A stretch of 64,000 bases of DNA from Candidatus Sulfotelmatobacter sp. (GCA_017883385.1 JADGNQ010000003.1:62001-126000); one strand, 5' to 3'; positions 19,411-27,434 are shown, counted from the first letter of the stretch. Translations and numbers: made by a program. Notes: a model not told the origin generated them from the sequence alone.

Positions 19411-19615
19411 ATGGATCACAATGAACCAATTCGCAAGGTTGAACGTCTGCTAGAGAGAGGCCGACCACGCTCGCGATGCTGCGATTGAACTGGACGCCCT
19501 GGTCTCGCTCTTGCCGACCGAGAAATCTCGACAACTCACACAACTGCAAGTAAAGGCGAGCCACAAACAAGCGAAAGAGTTTCGCGAGTTAGCGCAACAA
19601 GTCAGAGAGAACTAG
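19411..19615 (+). pseudogene. Small hypothetical gene with a one-base frameshift
   Basis: GGAGG at 19402 precedes an ATG at 19411 that reads MDHNEPIRKVERLLERG and then fails at a TGA. Removing one G near 19459-19461 joins it to a continuous frame ending at TAG 19613-19615 (ADHARDAAIELDALVSLLPT and onward to AQQVREN). The repaired product is a charged helical protein of about 67 residues. The 205-base span equals 68 codons plus one base, as expected for a single insertion. Either a recent mutation or a sequence error. Confidence 0.65.
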
Positions 19616-19658
19616 GATCGCGCGTTCGCTCCTCGGAATAAAACGAAGCATAGGACTC

Positions 19659-19946
19659 ATGTCGTCAAATAAACCTGCACCCAAACTGCACGAGGCTCCG
19701 CAACCGCCCCTGTCATACCCCGGTGCTACGCATGACTCTGACCGTTCCAAGAAGCCGCCGCTCGTCGAACCCACCGGCAACCATCCGGAACTGAATCCCG
19801 GAGATCGCGTTGAGGGGTTGGGCGATTTCGGAAAACCGACTGGCGAGTTCGGCACAGTTGAGCAAACTAACGAGGAGGACGCGGTCGTCAAATGGGATGG
19901 TCACGGTCGGGTGAGACTGCACCAACCGTGGCTCAAAAAAGTTTAG
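19659..19946 (+). CDS. Small hypothetical protein
   Basis: A 95-residue soluble protein. The first half is Pro-rich (PAPKLHEAPQPPLSYPGA). The second half is a compact beta domain (GDRVEGLGDFGKPTGEFGTV, EEDAVVKWDGHGRVRLHQPW) with a KOW/SH3-like look. No signal peptide. Function unknown. Its place among stress-type genes is the only context. Confidence 0.65.
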   Translation: MSSNKPAPKLHEAPQPPLSYPGATHDSDRSKKPPLVEPTGNHPELNPGDRVEGLGDFGKPTGEFGTVEQTNEEDAVVKWDGHGRVRLHQPWLKKV

Positions 19947-20141
19947 CTTGCCTGGGTCTGGTCCGTTGTGATTGCCGTTCGTTACAGGCCACTTCAGCTC
20001 GATCTTTGGGACTATACGACTTTCGTCGTTGTGCTCTGGGTCTTCAACTGCAAGGATCCGTCCCACGCGCGTCTCTGTCTCAGACCGGCGGGCTCATGTT
20101 TCGTCGTCTTTTACTATTTCCAAATCAACGAGGTCTCAGGA

Positions 20142-20837
20142 ATGTCTGCGGGCGACAAGGAACTTCATCGCACAGAACGCATCGGCTGGTTGCGCGCGGC
20201 CGTGCTTGGCGCAAACGACGGTATCCTCTCGACAGCGAGTCTGGTGCTGGGCGTCGCGGCTGCACATGCTACTCACAGCAACATAGTGGTCGCAGGAGCC
20301 GCCGGCCTGGTTGCCGGTGCCATGTCGATGGCCGCCGGTGAGTACGTGTCCGTCCACTCACAAGCGGATACCGAGAAGGCCGACCTCGCGCTTGAGCGCG
20401 CCGAACTCAAAGCGGACGACAAAGGCGAGCACAAGGAACTGATGGCAATCTACGTCGCTCGCGGGCTCGATTCTGCCCTTGCAAAACAGGTCGCCGAACA
20501 ACTAATGGCTCACGATGCGATCGGCGCGCATGCCCGTGACGAACTCGGCATCTCGGAGACTCTTCGTGCCCGTCCGATCCAGGCTGCCTTGGCATCGGCC
20601 GCCAGCTTTGCTGTTGGAGCAGCCTTGCCGCTCTTGGTCGCTCTTACGGCCCCCGCGTCGAGTTTGATTCCACTGGTTTCTGGAACTTCACTTGTATTCC
20701 TCGCGCTCCTCGGCGGGTTGGCCGCACGCGCAGGTGGCGCGGGAGTGACCGTAGGTGCAATACGCGTCACATTCTGGGGTGCGCTTGCCATGGCGATGAC
20801 CGCAGGCGTCGGAGCATTGTTCGGAACCACCGTGTGA
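20142..20837 (+). CDS. VIT/CCC1-family membrane transporter
   Basis: A 231-residue membrane protein. The N-terminal motif IGWLRAAVLGANDGILSTAS and VAGAMSMAAGEYVSVHSQADTE are hallmarks of the VIT family of iron/manganese transporters. A charged cytosolic segment (about 75-130) is rich in Glu and Asp, consistent with metal binding. Three hydrophobic segments follow. The start was placed at the ATG at 20142 (MSAGDKELHRTERIG). The 58 codons upstream in the same frame do not resemble the family. Probably exports or stores divalent metal. Confidence 0.9.
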   Translation: MSAGDKELHRTERIGWLRAAVLGANDGILSTASLVLGVAAAHATHSNIVVAGAAGLVAGAMSMAAGEYVSVHSQADTEKADLALERAELKADDKGEHKELMAIYVARGLDSALAKQVAEQLMAHDAIGAHARDELGISETLRARPIQAALASAASFAVGAALPLLVALTAPASSLIPLVSGTSLVFLALLGGLAARAGGAGVTVGAIRVTFWGALAMAMTAGVGALFGTTV

Positions 20838-21032
20838 GTGGAGCCACAGTTGCCGAGGCTGCAATGTATCTGTTGGAAACCTAGCAAGGTAAGGCAACTG
20901 CCGCAACGTTGCTTCGTAAGGCGGTCAATTGTGATCAGTTTTCCCTAGCCGAAAGTTCGATACTGACGACTCAACAACGTTTCCACGACACGGCAAAGTG
21001 CGTGAACCAACTTGGTTTTGTGGAGGTTTTCG

Positions 21033-21605
21033 ATGAACTTGAATCTGATGGATCCGCGGCTGATTGCTCTCGCCGCAGCTGTCATTGTGATCATCGCAGT
21101 GTCTGCCTGGCTGTACGTACGAAGACGCAGAAGCACGACCGCAGGCCTGCGGCAAAAATTTGGGCCTGAGTATGATCACGCGGTGCTGACCCACGGGTCA
21201 AAAGCAGAAGCGAAATTAGCGGATCGCGAGAAGCGGATTGAAAAGCTCAACATTCGCGATCTCGATCCGATGGAACACGAACGTTATTCGAAACAGTGGC
21301 AGTCCGTGCAGTCCCGCTTTGTCGATTCCCCGAAGGGGGCCGTCGCGGAAGCCGACGATCTGGTGTCCTCTGTAATGAAGGCTCGCGGCTATCCCGTGTC
21401 CGATTTCGATCAACGTGCCGCGGATATTTCTGTCGACCATCCTCGTGTGGTACAGAACTACCGGTCGGCGCATGAGATTGCGCTGCGGGTTGGGAAAGAT
21501 GCAGCAAGTACCGAAGATCTCAGAACCGCAATGATTCATTACCGCTCCCTGTTTGAGGAACTGGTGCAGGTGCCAACGGCTGTTGAGAGAAGAGAAGTCG
21601 CGTAG
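21033..21605 (+). CDS. Membrane-anchored hypothetical protein
   Basis: A 190-residue protein with one N-terminal helix (DPRLIALAAAVIVIIAVSAWLYV), a basic stop-transfer (RRRRS) and a cytosolic helical domain (KFGPEYDHAVLTHGSKAEAK, WQSVQSRFVDSPKGAVAEAD, VVQNYRSAHEIALRVGKDAA). TGGAGG precedes the ATG at 21033. It is a recurring hypothetical protein next to CsbD-type genes. The CsbD gene follows after 26 bases, so they may be co-transcribed. Function unknown. Confidence 0.75.
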   Translation: MNLNLMDPRLIALAAAVIVIIAVSAWLYVRRRRSTTAGLRQKFGPEYDHAVLTHGSKAEAKLADREKRIEKLNIRDLDPMEHERYSKQWQSVQSRFVDSPKGAVAEADDLVSSVMKARGYPVSDFDQRAADISVDHPRVVQNYRSAHEIALRVGKDAASTEDLRTAMIHYRSLFEELVQVPTAVERREVA

Positions 21606-21631
21606 CGGCTGACTGAAGAAAGGGGAAAATC

Positions 21632-21811
21632 ATGAAACCAAGTACGCAGGACCGGACCGAGGGCAAGATTCACGAAGTCAAAGGGAAGATCAAAGAGGCG
21701 GTCGGGAAGACAACGAACGACTCCGATCTTGAAGTCTCAGGTAAAGCGGAGAACAAGGCCGGCAAAGTTCAAAAATGGATCGGCCAGGCTGAAAAGGCCG
21801 TCGGCGAATAA
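21632..21811 (+). CDS. CsbD-family stress protein
   Basis: A 59-residue hydrophilic protein with the CsbD pattern (EGKIHEVKGKIKEAVGKTTN, SGKAENKAGKVQKWIGQAEK). Members are induced by general or envelope stress in many bacteria. Molecular role unknown. A ribosome-site-like AGGGGA lies just before the ATG. Confidence 0.9.
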   Translation: MKPSTQDRTEGKIHEVKGKIKEAVGKTTNDSDLEVSGKAENKAGKVQKWIGQAEKAVGE

Positions 21812-21988
21812 AGACATAACCCGGCTGACATACACACTCTCTCACGAGCGGTATCGAGAACACGGCTGAGCACAGTGCGAGCCGACTCTGATAACTGTAC
21901 AAGAAATCAGGGATCAACGTTTCACGGCGCCCGTGCAAATAAGAATGCATGGATCATTAACAATGCATTGAGGCCGGAACCCTCTCGA

Positions 21989-22399
21989 TCATGCATCGGA
22001 CGGAAGCGGATGAATCCATCCGCTTCCGTGCAATTGTGTGATCGCGGGCAACAACTGGGTAGCCAGCCGATCCTTGGATACAAAAGCGTCTACCGACTTC
22101 AAGGCCTCCTCAGGAATGTCCACTGCTCCCGAAAGCATGATGATTGGCGCCTCCGGCCTAAGCCGTCTCATTTCGATCGCAACCTCTTGGCCATTCATCT
22201 CGGGCATGAAATAGTCGACGACTACAACATCAACCGACTGGAGGGAAGCCAATTCCAGTCCCAGGCTGCCGCTGTGAGCGGTCAAGACGGTATATCCAAA
22301 GCTCTCGAGGAATGCCCTTTCGCATTCCAGTACGTCTTGATTATCGTCGATGCACAGAACTACTCCGCTTGGGGGTTCCGGACAAACCGACAGGGGCAT
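21989..22399 (-). CDS. Single-domain response regulator
   Basis: A 136-residue receiver domain without an output domain. Acidic pocket IDDN (about 18-20), phosphoacceptor Asp62 (VVVDYFMPEMNG) and the conserved Ser and Lys (IIMLSGA, FVSKD) are all present. The C-terminus is short (GSGWIHPLPSDA). It probably passes phosphate to, or acts on, another protein. No histidine kinase is encoded nearby. An 8-bp dyad lies 27 bases upstream. Confidence 0.88.
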   Translation of the reverse strand: MPLSVCPEPPSGVVLCIDDNQDVLECERAFLESFGYTVLTAHSGSLGLELASLQSVDVVVVDYFMPEMNGQEVAIEMRRLRPEAPIIMLSGAVDIPEEALKSVDAFVSKDRLATQLLPAITQLHGSGWIHPLPSDA

Positions 22400-22425
22400 G
22401 GTTTGCCTCCAGGGAGTCCATTTTC

Positions 22426-22451
22426 AACAGTTTGGGTCCCTAAAAACTGTT
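22426..22451. promoter_or_regulatory. Operator-like dyad upstream of the response regulator gene
   Basis: Perfect 8-bp inverted repeat (AACAGTTT and AAACTGTT) separated by 10 bases, in the leader or promoter region of the minus-strand response regulator. It could bind a dimeric regulator. No known consensus was matched. Confidence 0.3.
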
Positions 22452-22487
22452 CAAAATTGCTCAACGAGAACTCTTCCGAAAGAATAA

Positions 22488-22560
22488 CTAGTCGTGCAGA
22501 ACTCCGTTGAGCAGCGAGCCGTGCACCCGCAGACTGGGGGAATTACCCTCCTTAGCAAGA
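22488..22560 (-). pseudogene. Remnant of the 3' end of a Crp/Fnr-type gene
   Basis: The minus strand ends in LRVHGSLLNGVLHD, matching LQVHNSLLNIVLHD at the end of the intact Crp/Fnr gene at 15.3 kb. The first 16 bases from the stop codon inward are identical, and about 39 of 47 match overall. Next to it is a short piece resembling the FGKEGIPE region (GGAAT-ACCCTCCTTA in both). The helix-turn-helix part that should lie between is missing. It is an internally deleted relic. Confidence 0.65.
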
Positions 22561-22726
22561 TCTGCACCAAATAGTCCCCCCGCACTGGCTCCGCTCCAGT
22601 CCATGGAAGGTCCAACCCGGCTCCTCAAATACCGCCTTGCGGCCACTGGCGCGGAGTATGAGCAATTGTGCTCAGACAGCATCCCCTGAAGATTGATAAG
22701 TTAGCCTCCAGTATGGGGAGGTTCCA

Positions 22727-23503
22727 ATGAGTGCATTTCGTATTTTGGTGGCTGACGATCATCCAATATTCCGGTTGGGCTTGTCTTCTCTGCTTGGATC
22801 TCATGAAAGCTGGGAAGTCTGTGGCGAAGCTGCTGACGGACGGGATGCCATAGAAAAGTGCACGCAATTGAAGCCAGGCCTTCTTATTTTGGACATCTGC
22901 CTGCCCATTCTCAATGGCGTGGACACAGCGCGACAGATCCTGAAACACAATCCCGCTCAGGCAATACTTGTTCTAACGGCCGTGGACTCCGAGCAAGTGA
23001 TCCGAGACTGCCTGGAAGCGGGTGTTCGCGGTTGGGTTTTTAAGTCCGATGGAACCGCGGATCTGACGACCGCAGTGGAGGCAATGCAGAGGGGCAAGAG
23101 CATCTTCAGTTCGCGAGTGTCCGATCTGATGATGGACGGTTACAAGCGTCATCGCATCGACCCCGATGCACCCAAGGTGCCCAAATTGTCGCCACGGGAG
23201 CGCGAGGTTGTGCAACTCGTGAGCGAGGGCAAGGCCTCCAAAGAAGTCGCCACTATCTTGAACGTGACCTTGGCCACAGCGGAAACGCATCGCAGCAATA
23301 TTTTGCGCAAGCTCAAGCTTCATTCGATCGCCGAGTTGGTGCTGTATGCGGTCAGAAACGAAATTGTGCATGTGCAACGTTCATCTATGCTGCGCTTCCC
23401 CGATCCGGAAGAGGGACGAGGCCCACGTGCAATCTCGGACTATGCCGACCTTCCTAAAGCCGTGAATGCCCGAAGAGAGGTCGGCCGTCGGAGCTTCAAC
23501 TGA
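22727..23503 (+). CDS. NarL/FixJ-family response regulator
   Basis: A 258-residue DNA-binding response regulator. Receiver domain at about 4-120 with the acidic pair DD (10-11), Asp56 (LLILDICLP) and Lys in WVFKSDG. LuxR-type helix-turn-helix at about 150-210 (LSPREREVVQLVSEGKASKE, VATILNVTLATAETHRSNIL). A 40-residue tail follows. No kinase gene is adjacent. The IS481 element lies immediately downstream. Confidence 0.92.
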   Translation: MSAFRILVADDHPIFRLGLSSLLGSHESWEVCGEAADGRDAIEKCTQLKPGLLILDICLPILNGVDTARQILKHNPAQAILVLTAVDSEQVIRDCLEAGVRGWVFKSDGTADLTTAVEAMQRGKSIFSSRVSDLMMDGYKRHRIDPDAPKVPKLSPREREVVQLVSEGKASKEVATILNVTLATAETHRSNILRKLKLHSIAELVLYAVRNEIVHVQRSSMLRFPDPEEGRGPRAISDYADLPKAVNARREVGRRSFN

Positions 23504-23587
23504 GAACTGTGGTTTGCCCCCGATTCGGGTGGACAGTGAGGCCATATTCTGGGGGGAGTGTGGCCAACCACCGCGTGAGAGGCTAGG

Positions 23588-24587
23588 TGTGACATTTCAA
23601 CAGGTTGTCCATTTCGATGAAAAACCGGAGAAGCTGATGGTGTCGAAGCAATCACGCACTTCGGAGACATCGAATGGACATCCATCAGAATGCCCGACTC
23701 ACTCCCATATTGCGGGAGGAACTGGCGAATAAAGTTCTTTCCCAGGCGGTGACTTTGAACTCGGCGGTCGCCGAGTTCAAAGTCACCGCCAAAACCGCGG
23801 CCCAGTGGGTTCGGCGTTATCAGCAGCAAGGTCGTCCCGGCCTGCAGGATCGATCCTCCCGTCCTCTGAGTTCGCCTCGCCTGTTGCCCTTCCGATCAGG
23901 TGAGCCTGGTCGAACGGTTGCGCCGCCAGCGCTGGACCGGTTGCGCATCGCTCTGACCACCGGACTCAGTCGTGCCACCGTCAGCCGCATCCTGCGCCGT
24001 CTGCAGCTCAGCCGCATCCGCGATCTGGAACCGGCTGCGCCCATCGTGCGCTATGAACATGCCGCTCCCAGCGATCTCCGGCATCTCGACATCAAGAAGA
24101 TTGGACGTTTCCAGGCCGCATCCACCGCGCCGGCTGGGAGTACGTGCATGTCGCCATTGACGACCACTCCCGCATCGCCTTCTCCCAGATCCAGCCCAAC
24201 CAGAAAGCCCCGTCGGCGACCGCTTTCCGGCAGGCTGCCGTCGACTACTATGCTCGCCTCGGCATCTCGATCTCCCGCCTGCTCACCGATAACGGTCCTT
24301 GCTACCGCTCCGGCCACTTTCGCCGCCTCTGCCAGCAACTGGGCATTCGCCAGCGTTTTACCCGCCCCTACGCCCCGCGCACCAATGGCAAAGCCGAACG
24401 CTTCATCCAGACCGCGCTGCGGGAATGGGCCTACGCTCGTGCTTACCACAACTCGCAGGAGCGCGCTGTCGAACTGCCACGCTGGCTCCATCAGTACAAC
24501 TGGCATCGCCCGCATGCTAGTCTGAATCACGCTCCGCCCATCACCCGTTCCGGCCTCGAGCGGAACAACCTGTTGACACACCACACA
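23588..24587 (+). mobile_element. Degraded IS481-family insertion sequence
   Basis: A 1-kb element whose ends both begin TGTG and share TCAACAGGTTGT in inverted orientation (left end at 23588, right end at 24587). A TAGG sequence abuts each end (23584-23587 and 24588-24591) and is probably the target duplication. The transposase inside is frameshifted, so the copy is likely inactive unless helped in trans. Exact ends are inferred by eye. Confidence 0.7.
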
Positions 24588-24590
24588 TAG
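23674..24590 (+). pseudogene. IS481-family transposase, multiply frameshifted
   Basis: The N-terminus (MDIHQNARLTPILREELANK, TAKTAAQWVRRYQQQGRPGL, QDRSSRP) is an IS481-type helix-turn-helix. The core has HLDIKKIGRF (first Asp), LLTDNGPCYRS (second Asp) and NGKAERFIQT (Glu), so the DDE triad can be traced. Reading changes frame near 23885-23900, near 23940 (SLVERLRRQRWTG lies in another frame) and near 24112 (GRIHRAGWEYVHVAIDDHS resumes in the third frame). The final TAG stop lies in the presumed target duplication just outside the right end. Confidence 0.85.
23745..23790. repeat. Perfect 22-bp inverted repeat inside the transposase gene
   Basis: Two 22-base arms (starting GGCGGTGACTTTG, ending CAAAGTCACCGCC) are exact reverse complements around a 2-base centre. 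They lie in the helix-turn-helix region of the transposase. The protein length here is normal for the family, so the arms arose by sequence replacement and not by a simple insertion. Confidence 0.85.
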
Positions 24591-24615
24591 GTCCTTCGCT
24601 TCGCTCAGGGTGACA
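24591..24615. repeat. Dispersed repeat GTCCTTCGCTTCGCTCAGGG
   Basis: One copy of the family that reads TGAGCGAAGCGAA on the other strand, directly after the IS element. Related copies are near 27.1, 27.3 and 49.0 kb. Confidence 0.6.
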
Positions 24616-24648
24616 GGGTTGATTTATGCGAAGCGGAGAAGCAGCTGA

Positions 24649-25595
24649 GTGAATGATGAAATGCGTGAGATCTCTATGATCGGTGCGGTCGATATCGGCG
24701 GAACGAAAATCGCGGTCGGCATTGTCGATGACACCGGCAAAGTGCTTTCCCGAATGCAAGCCCCCACCGATCCGGATCGCTATACCGATGGCTTGAACCT
24801 CATTGCCCGCATGCTGCGTGAACCGCGGGGAAGGCGGGCGTGGAACTCTCCGGCATCGGCATTGGATCCACGGGACCGGTCGATCCTATGCGCGGCGAAT
24901 TTGGAGATGTAGACTTTCTCCCCGGCTGGCGCGGAAAGAATCCGGTGAAGGACCTGGCGCAGATCTTCAACGTCCGAGTGGCGCTGGAGAACGACGGCGA
25001 TGCTGCCGCCTTGGCCGAAGCCGGCTGGGGCGCGGGCCGGAATCGTTCACGCCTGATCTACGTGACCGTCGGCACCGGTATCGGCGGAGGCATCGTTCTC
25101 GATGGACAACTCTACCGCGGCGTCGACGGCGCGCATCCCGAAGTCGGCCATCATGTCGTCGATCCCCAGGGTCCAGAGTGCTCGTGTGGTTTTCACGGCT
25201 GCTGGGAGTCGCTCGCTGCGGGTCCGGCCATGGTGGCATGGCTTGAGAGCCACGCGCCAACCGACTACCCGCACCGCCAGGGAATCACAGCGAAGCGGAT
25301 TTGCGAACTGGCGAAACAGGGAGACTCAGTCGCCCTGCAGGCAATCGAACATGAGGCCTACTATCTGGGCCTGGGCCTCGCCAATCTGATCAACCTGTTT
25401 ACTCCCGACGCCATCGTGCTAAGCGGCAGCGTGATGAAGAGCGCGCCGTTGTTTCTCGACCGCATCCGCGCCGTGATCCGCGGCGGCTGCCGCTTCGTCC
25501 CGGCCGAGAAGACGCAGCTTACGCTGGCCTCGCTGGGAGATGACACGAATCTGATCGGTGCGGCGAGGGTTTGGCACTACCGGTTCGGTGGGTAG
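24649..25595 (+). pseudogene. ROK-family sugar kinase gene with a one-base frameshift
   Basis: The N-terminal frame (GTG at 24649) has the ROK ATP-binding motif MIGAVDIGGTKIAVGIVDD. Near 24821 the frame fails. Adding one A after GAA gives RETAGKAGVELSGIGIGSTG and joins the frame that ends at 25595. The rest is complete: VALENDGDAAALAEAGWGAG, VTVGTGIGGGIVLDG (catalytic region), HPEVGHHVVDPQGPECSCGF with HGCWES (zinc motif) and IVLSGSVM. The enzyme would phosphorylate glucose or a related hexose. Since only one base is at fault, decay is recent or the base is a sequence error. A second, intact ROK gene is at 44.1 kb. Confidence 0.85.
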
Positions 25596-25616
25596 CCCGT
25601 AGTGAAAACACCCATG

Positions 25617-25659
25617 TGGGGGACAGCCGCCCTCGGCTGTCCGTCGAGCGAAGCTCGAC
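25617..25659. repeat. Double-hairpin repeat (GGACAGCCG family)
   Basis: First hairpin has arms GGACAGCCG and CGGCTGTCC around CCCT (25621-25642). The second has GTCGAGC and GCTCGAC around GAA (25643-25659). A related copy at 50.3 kb has the same first stem but a different, still paired, second stem. Confidence 0.8.
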
Positions 25660-25880
25660 AATCCGTCGGTCGGAACCGGCGATCGGAGACACTATCGCCC
25701 CTCACCTTCCAGTTCCTCCCCTAATCTGTTACTGTTTTCAGTCCACTTTTTGTAGGTCCGGGTGACACATGTCACAGAACTTGCAGGCCACCCCATTACA
25801 GGATTGAGGCTCACAACTGGGCACTCCCGAATGGGCCGAGGCCGCAAGCGCCTGATCGGCACGGAAAGGACGAGAGCCGC

Positions 25881-27056
25881 GTGATCGTCGGAGTTCCGAA
25901 AGAAAGTTATCCCGGAGAGCGTCGCGTTGCGCTCGTTCCCGTAGCGATTCCCAACCTCGTCAAAGCGGGACTCGAGGTCATCGTGGAATTCGGAGCCGGC
26001 GAGCAGGCCGGGTACCCAGACGCGGCGTACGTGGAAAAGGGCGCGAAGATTGTGCCCGATCGCGCAGCCGTATTCAGCGCAGCCGACATTGTCGTGCAGG
26101 TACTGTGCTACGGCTCGAATGATGTCACCGGTAAAGCCGATCTCCCTCTGATGCGCCGCGGCCAAGCCCTCATCGGATTTCTGCGGCCCCTCGGTTCCGC
26201 AGAAGTCGTTCAGCAGATTGCCCAGGCGGGAGTCACTTCTTTTTCCGTGGAACTCATGCCCCGCACGACGCGCGCCCAGAGCATGGACGCACTTTCCTCC
26301 ATGGGCACGATTTGCGGCTACAAAGCCACTCTGCTCGCTGCGGAAACTTCGCCGCGAATTTTTCCGATGATGACCACTGCCGCCGGTACCATCACGCCCG
26401 CGCGCGTATTCGTGATCGGCGCGGGAGTGGCCGGACTGCAAGCCATCTCAACCGCTCGCCGCTTGGGAGCCGTAGCCTCAGCCTATGATATGCGCCCCGC
26501 CGCCAAAGAGCAGGTGCAGAGCCTCGGCGGACGTTTCGTCGAGCTTCCCATCGAAGCCCAGAATGCCCAAGACGCCCGCGGCTACGGCACCGCGCAGGAC
26601 GAAACCTTCTACGCTCGCCAGCGCGAACTGCTGACCCGAGTAGTCGCGGAAAGTGACGTAGTCATTACCGCTGCAGTCATCCCCGGCAAGAAGTCCCCGG
26701 TGCTGATCACGGCAGACATGGTCAAAGGAATGGCGCCAGGCTCCGTGATCGTCGACTTGGCTGCCGAGCGCGGTGGCAATTGCGAACTCACGCGCACCGG
26801 AGAAACGATAAAAGTGCACGGAGTCACGATCATCGGCGCCATCAACCTGGCCACCAGTGTCCCATACCATGCCAGCCAGATGTACGCCCGCAACCTCACC
26901 ACGTTCCTGCTTTACATGGTGAAGGATGGCAAGCTGCAGTTGAACCTGCAGGACGAGATCATTCGCGAAACCATGATCACCAACGGCGGAGAAGTGGTAA
27001 ACGCCCGCGTACGCGATTTCTTCAAGATGCCAGCGTTAGCGCCCGCCGGTGGATAG
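25881..27056 (+). CDS. pntAA: NAD(P) transhydrogenase alpha subunit part 1 (NAD-binding)
   Basis: The 391-residue soluble dI domain of proton-translocating transhydrogenase, related to alanine dehydrogenase. The N-terminus VIVGVPKESYPGERRVALVP, RTTRAQSMDALSSMGTICGY, the Rossmann motif VFVIGAGVAGLQAISTARRLGAVASAYDMRP and RGGNCELTRTGE are characteristic. The start is GTG. It lacks the membrane part, which is encoded by the next gene, as in the split-alpha arrangement of Rhodospirillum. A 378-base spacer filled with repeats separates it from that gene. Confidence 0.93.
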   Translation: MIVGVPKESYPGERRVALVPVAIPNLVKAGLEVIVEFGAGEQAGYPDAAYVEKGAKIVPDRAAVFSAADIVVQVLCYGSNDVTGKADLPLMRRGQALIGFLRPLGSAEVVQQIAQAGVTSFSVELMPRTTRAQSMDALSSMGTICGYKATLLAAETSPRIFPMMTTAAGTITPARVFVIGAGVAGLQAISTARRLGAVASAYDMRPAAKEQVQSLGGRFVELPIEAQNAQDARGYGTAQDETFYARQRELLTRVVAESDVVITAAVIPGKKSPVLITADMVKGMAPGSVIVDLAAERGGNCELTRTGETIKVHGVTIIGAINLATSVPYHASQMYARNLTTFLLYMVKDGKLQLNLQDEIIRETMITNGGEVVNARVRDFFKMPALAPAGG

Positions 27057-27090
27057 CGTGTTTTACGGCGTCTTGGAGGATTCTGTATTG

Positions 27091-27115
27091 GGAAGGGCAC
27101 GGCTTCAGCCGTGCC
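27091..27115. repeat. TTCA-loop hairpin repeat
   Basis: GGCACGGC, TTCA loop, GCCGTGCC, preceded by GGGAAG. It belongs to a family with a constant TTCA loop and variable stems seen at several places in this window. Confidence 0.8.
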
Positions 27116-27135
27116 GTCATCGGCTCTTTCTAAAA

Positions 27136-27359
27136 TTGTCATCCTGAGCGAAGCGAGAGTCCGCGAAGCGAACTCTCGCGCAGTCGAAGGATCCCTACAC
27201 TCTGCCGAGTATTCGTTTTGTTGTTGGGTGTTCTCACGGCAACTCGTACGACCGCGGTAAGAACGCCTTGCAATAACCGAGTTGTCACAGACTTGGTAGG
27301 ATCCTTCGACTCCGTGGCTCCTCCGCTGCGCGGAGCAGCCACTCCGCTCAGGATGACAA
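27136..27359. repeat. Composite inverted repeat of GTCATCCTGAGCG family
   Basis: Two inverted copies of a dispersed repeat. The outer ends TTGTCATCCTGAGCG (from 27136) and CGCTCAGGATGACAA (to 27359) pair. The inner ends GTCGAAGGATCC (27183-27194) and GGATCCTTCGAC (27299-27310) pair too. About 100 bases of unrelated sequence lie between them. Each half also contains its own small palindrome. The layout resembles a REPIN. Confidence 0.75.
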
Positions 27360-27434
27360 CGTGAGTGGATGGGGCCGACATGCCGCGCCCGCGTAACAAC
27401 TGAGAACCGAGAACTGAGAACTGGGGTCAAAGCA

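Larger units (their letters stand above)
27057..27434. other. Repeat-filled spacer inside the pnt locus
   Basis: This 378-base stretch between the two alpha-subunit genes has no gene. It holds a TTCA-loop hairpin, a composite inverted repeat of about 220 bases and, just before the next gene, short CTGAGAACCGAGAACTGAGA repeats. The insertions may uncouple expression of the two halves or act as RNA processing sites. Confidence 0.7.

Noticed and set aside
23504-23587. Possible end of another insertion sequence (CCCCCGATTCGGGTGGACAG)
   Set aside because: It looks IS-like, but no partner end or transposase fragment was found, so it is not claimed.
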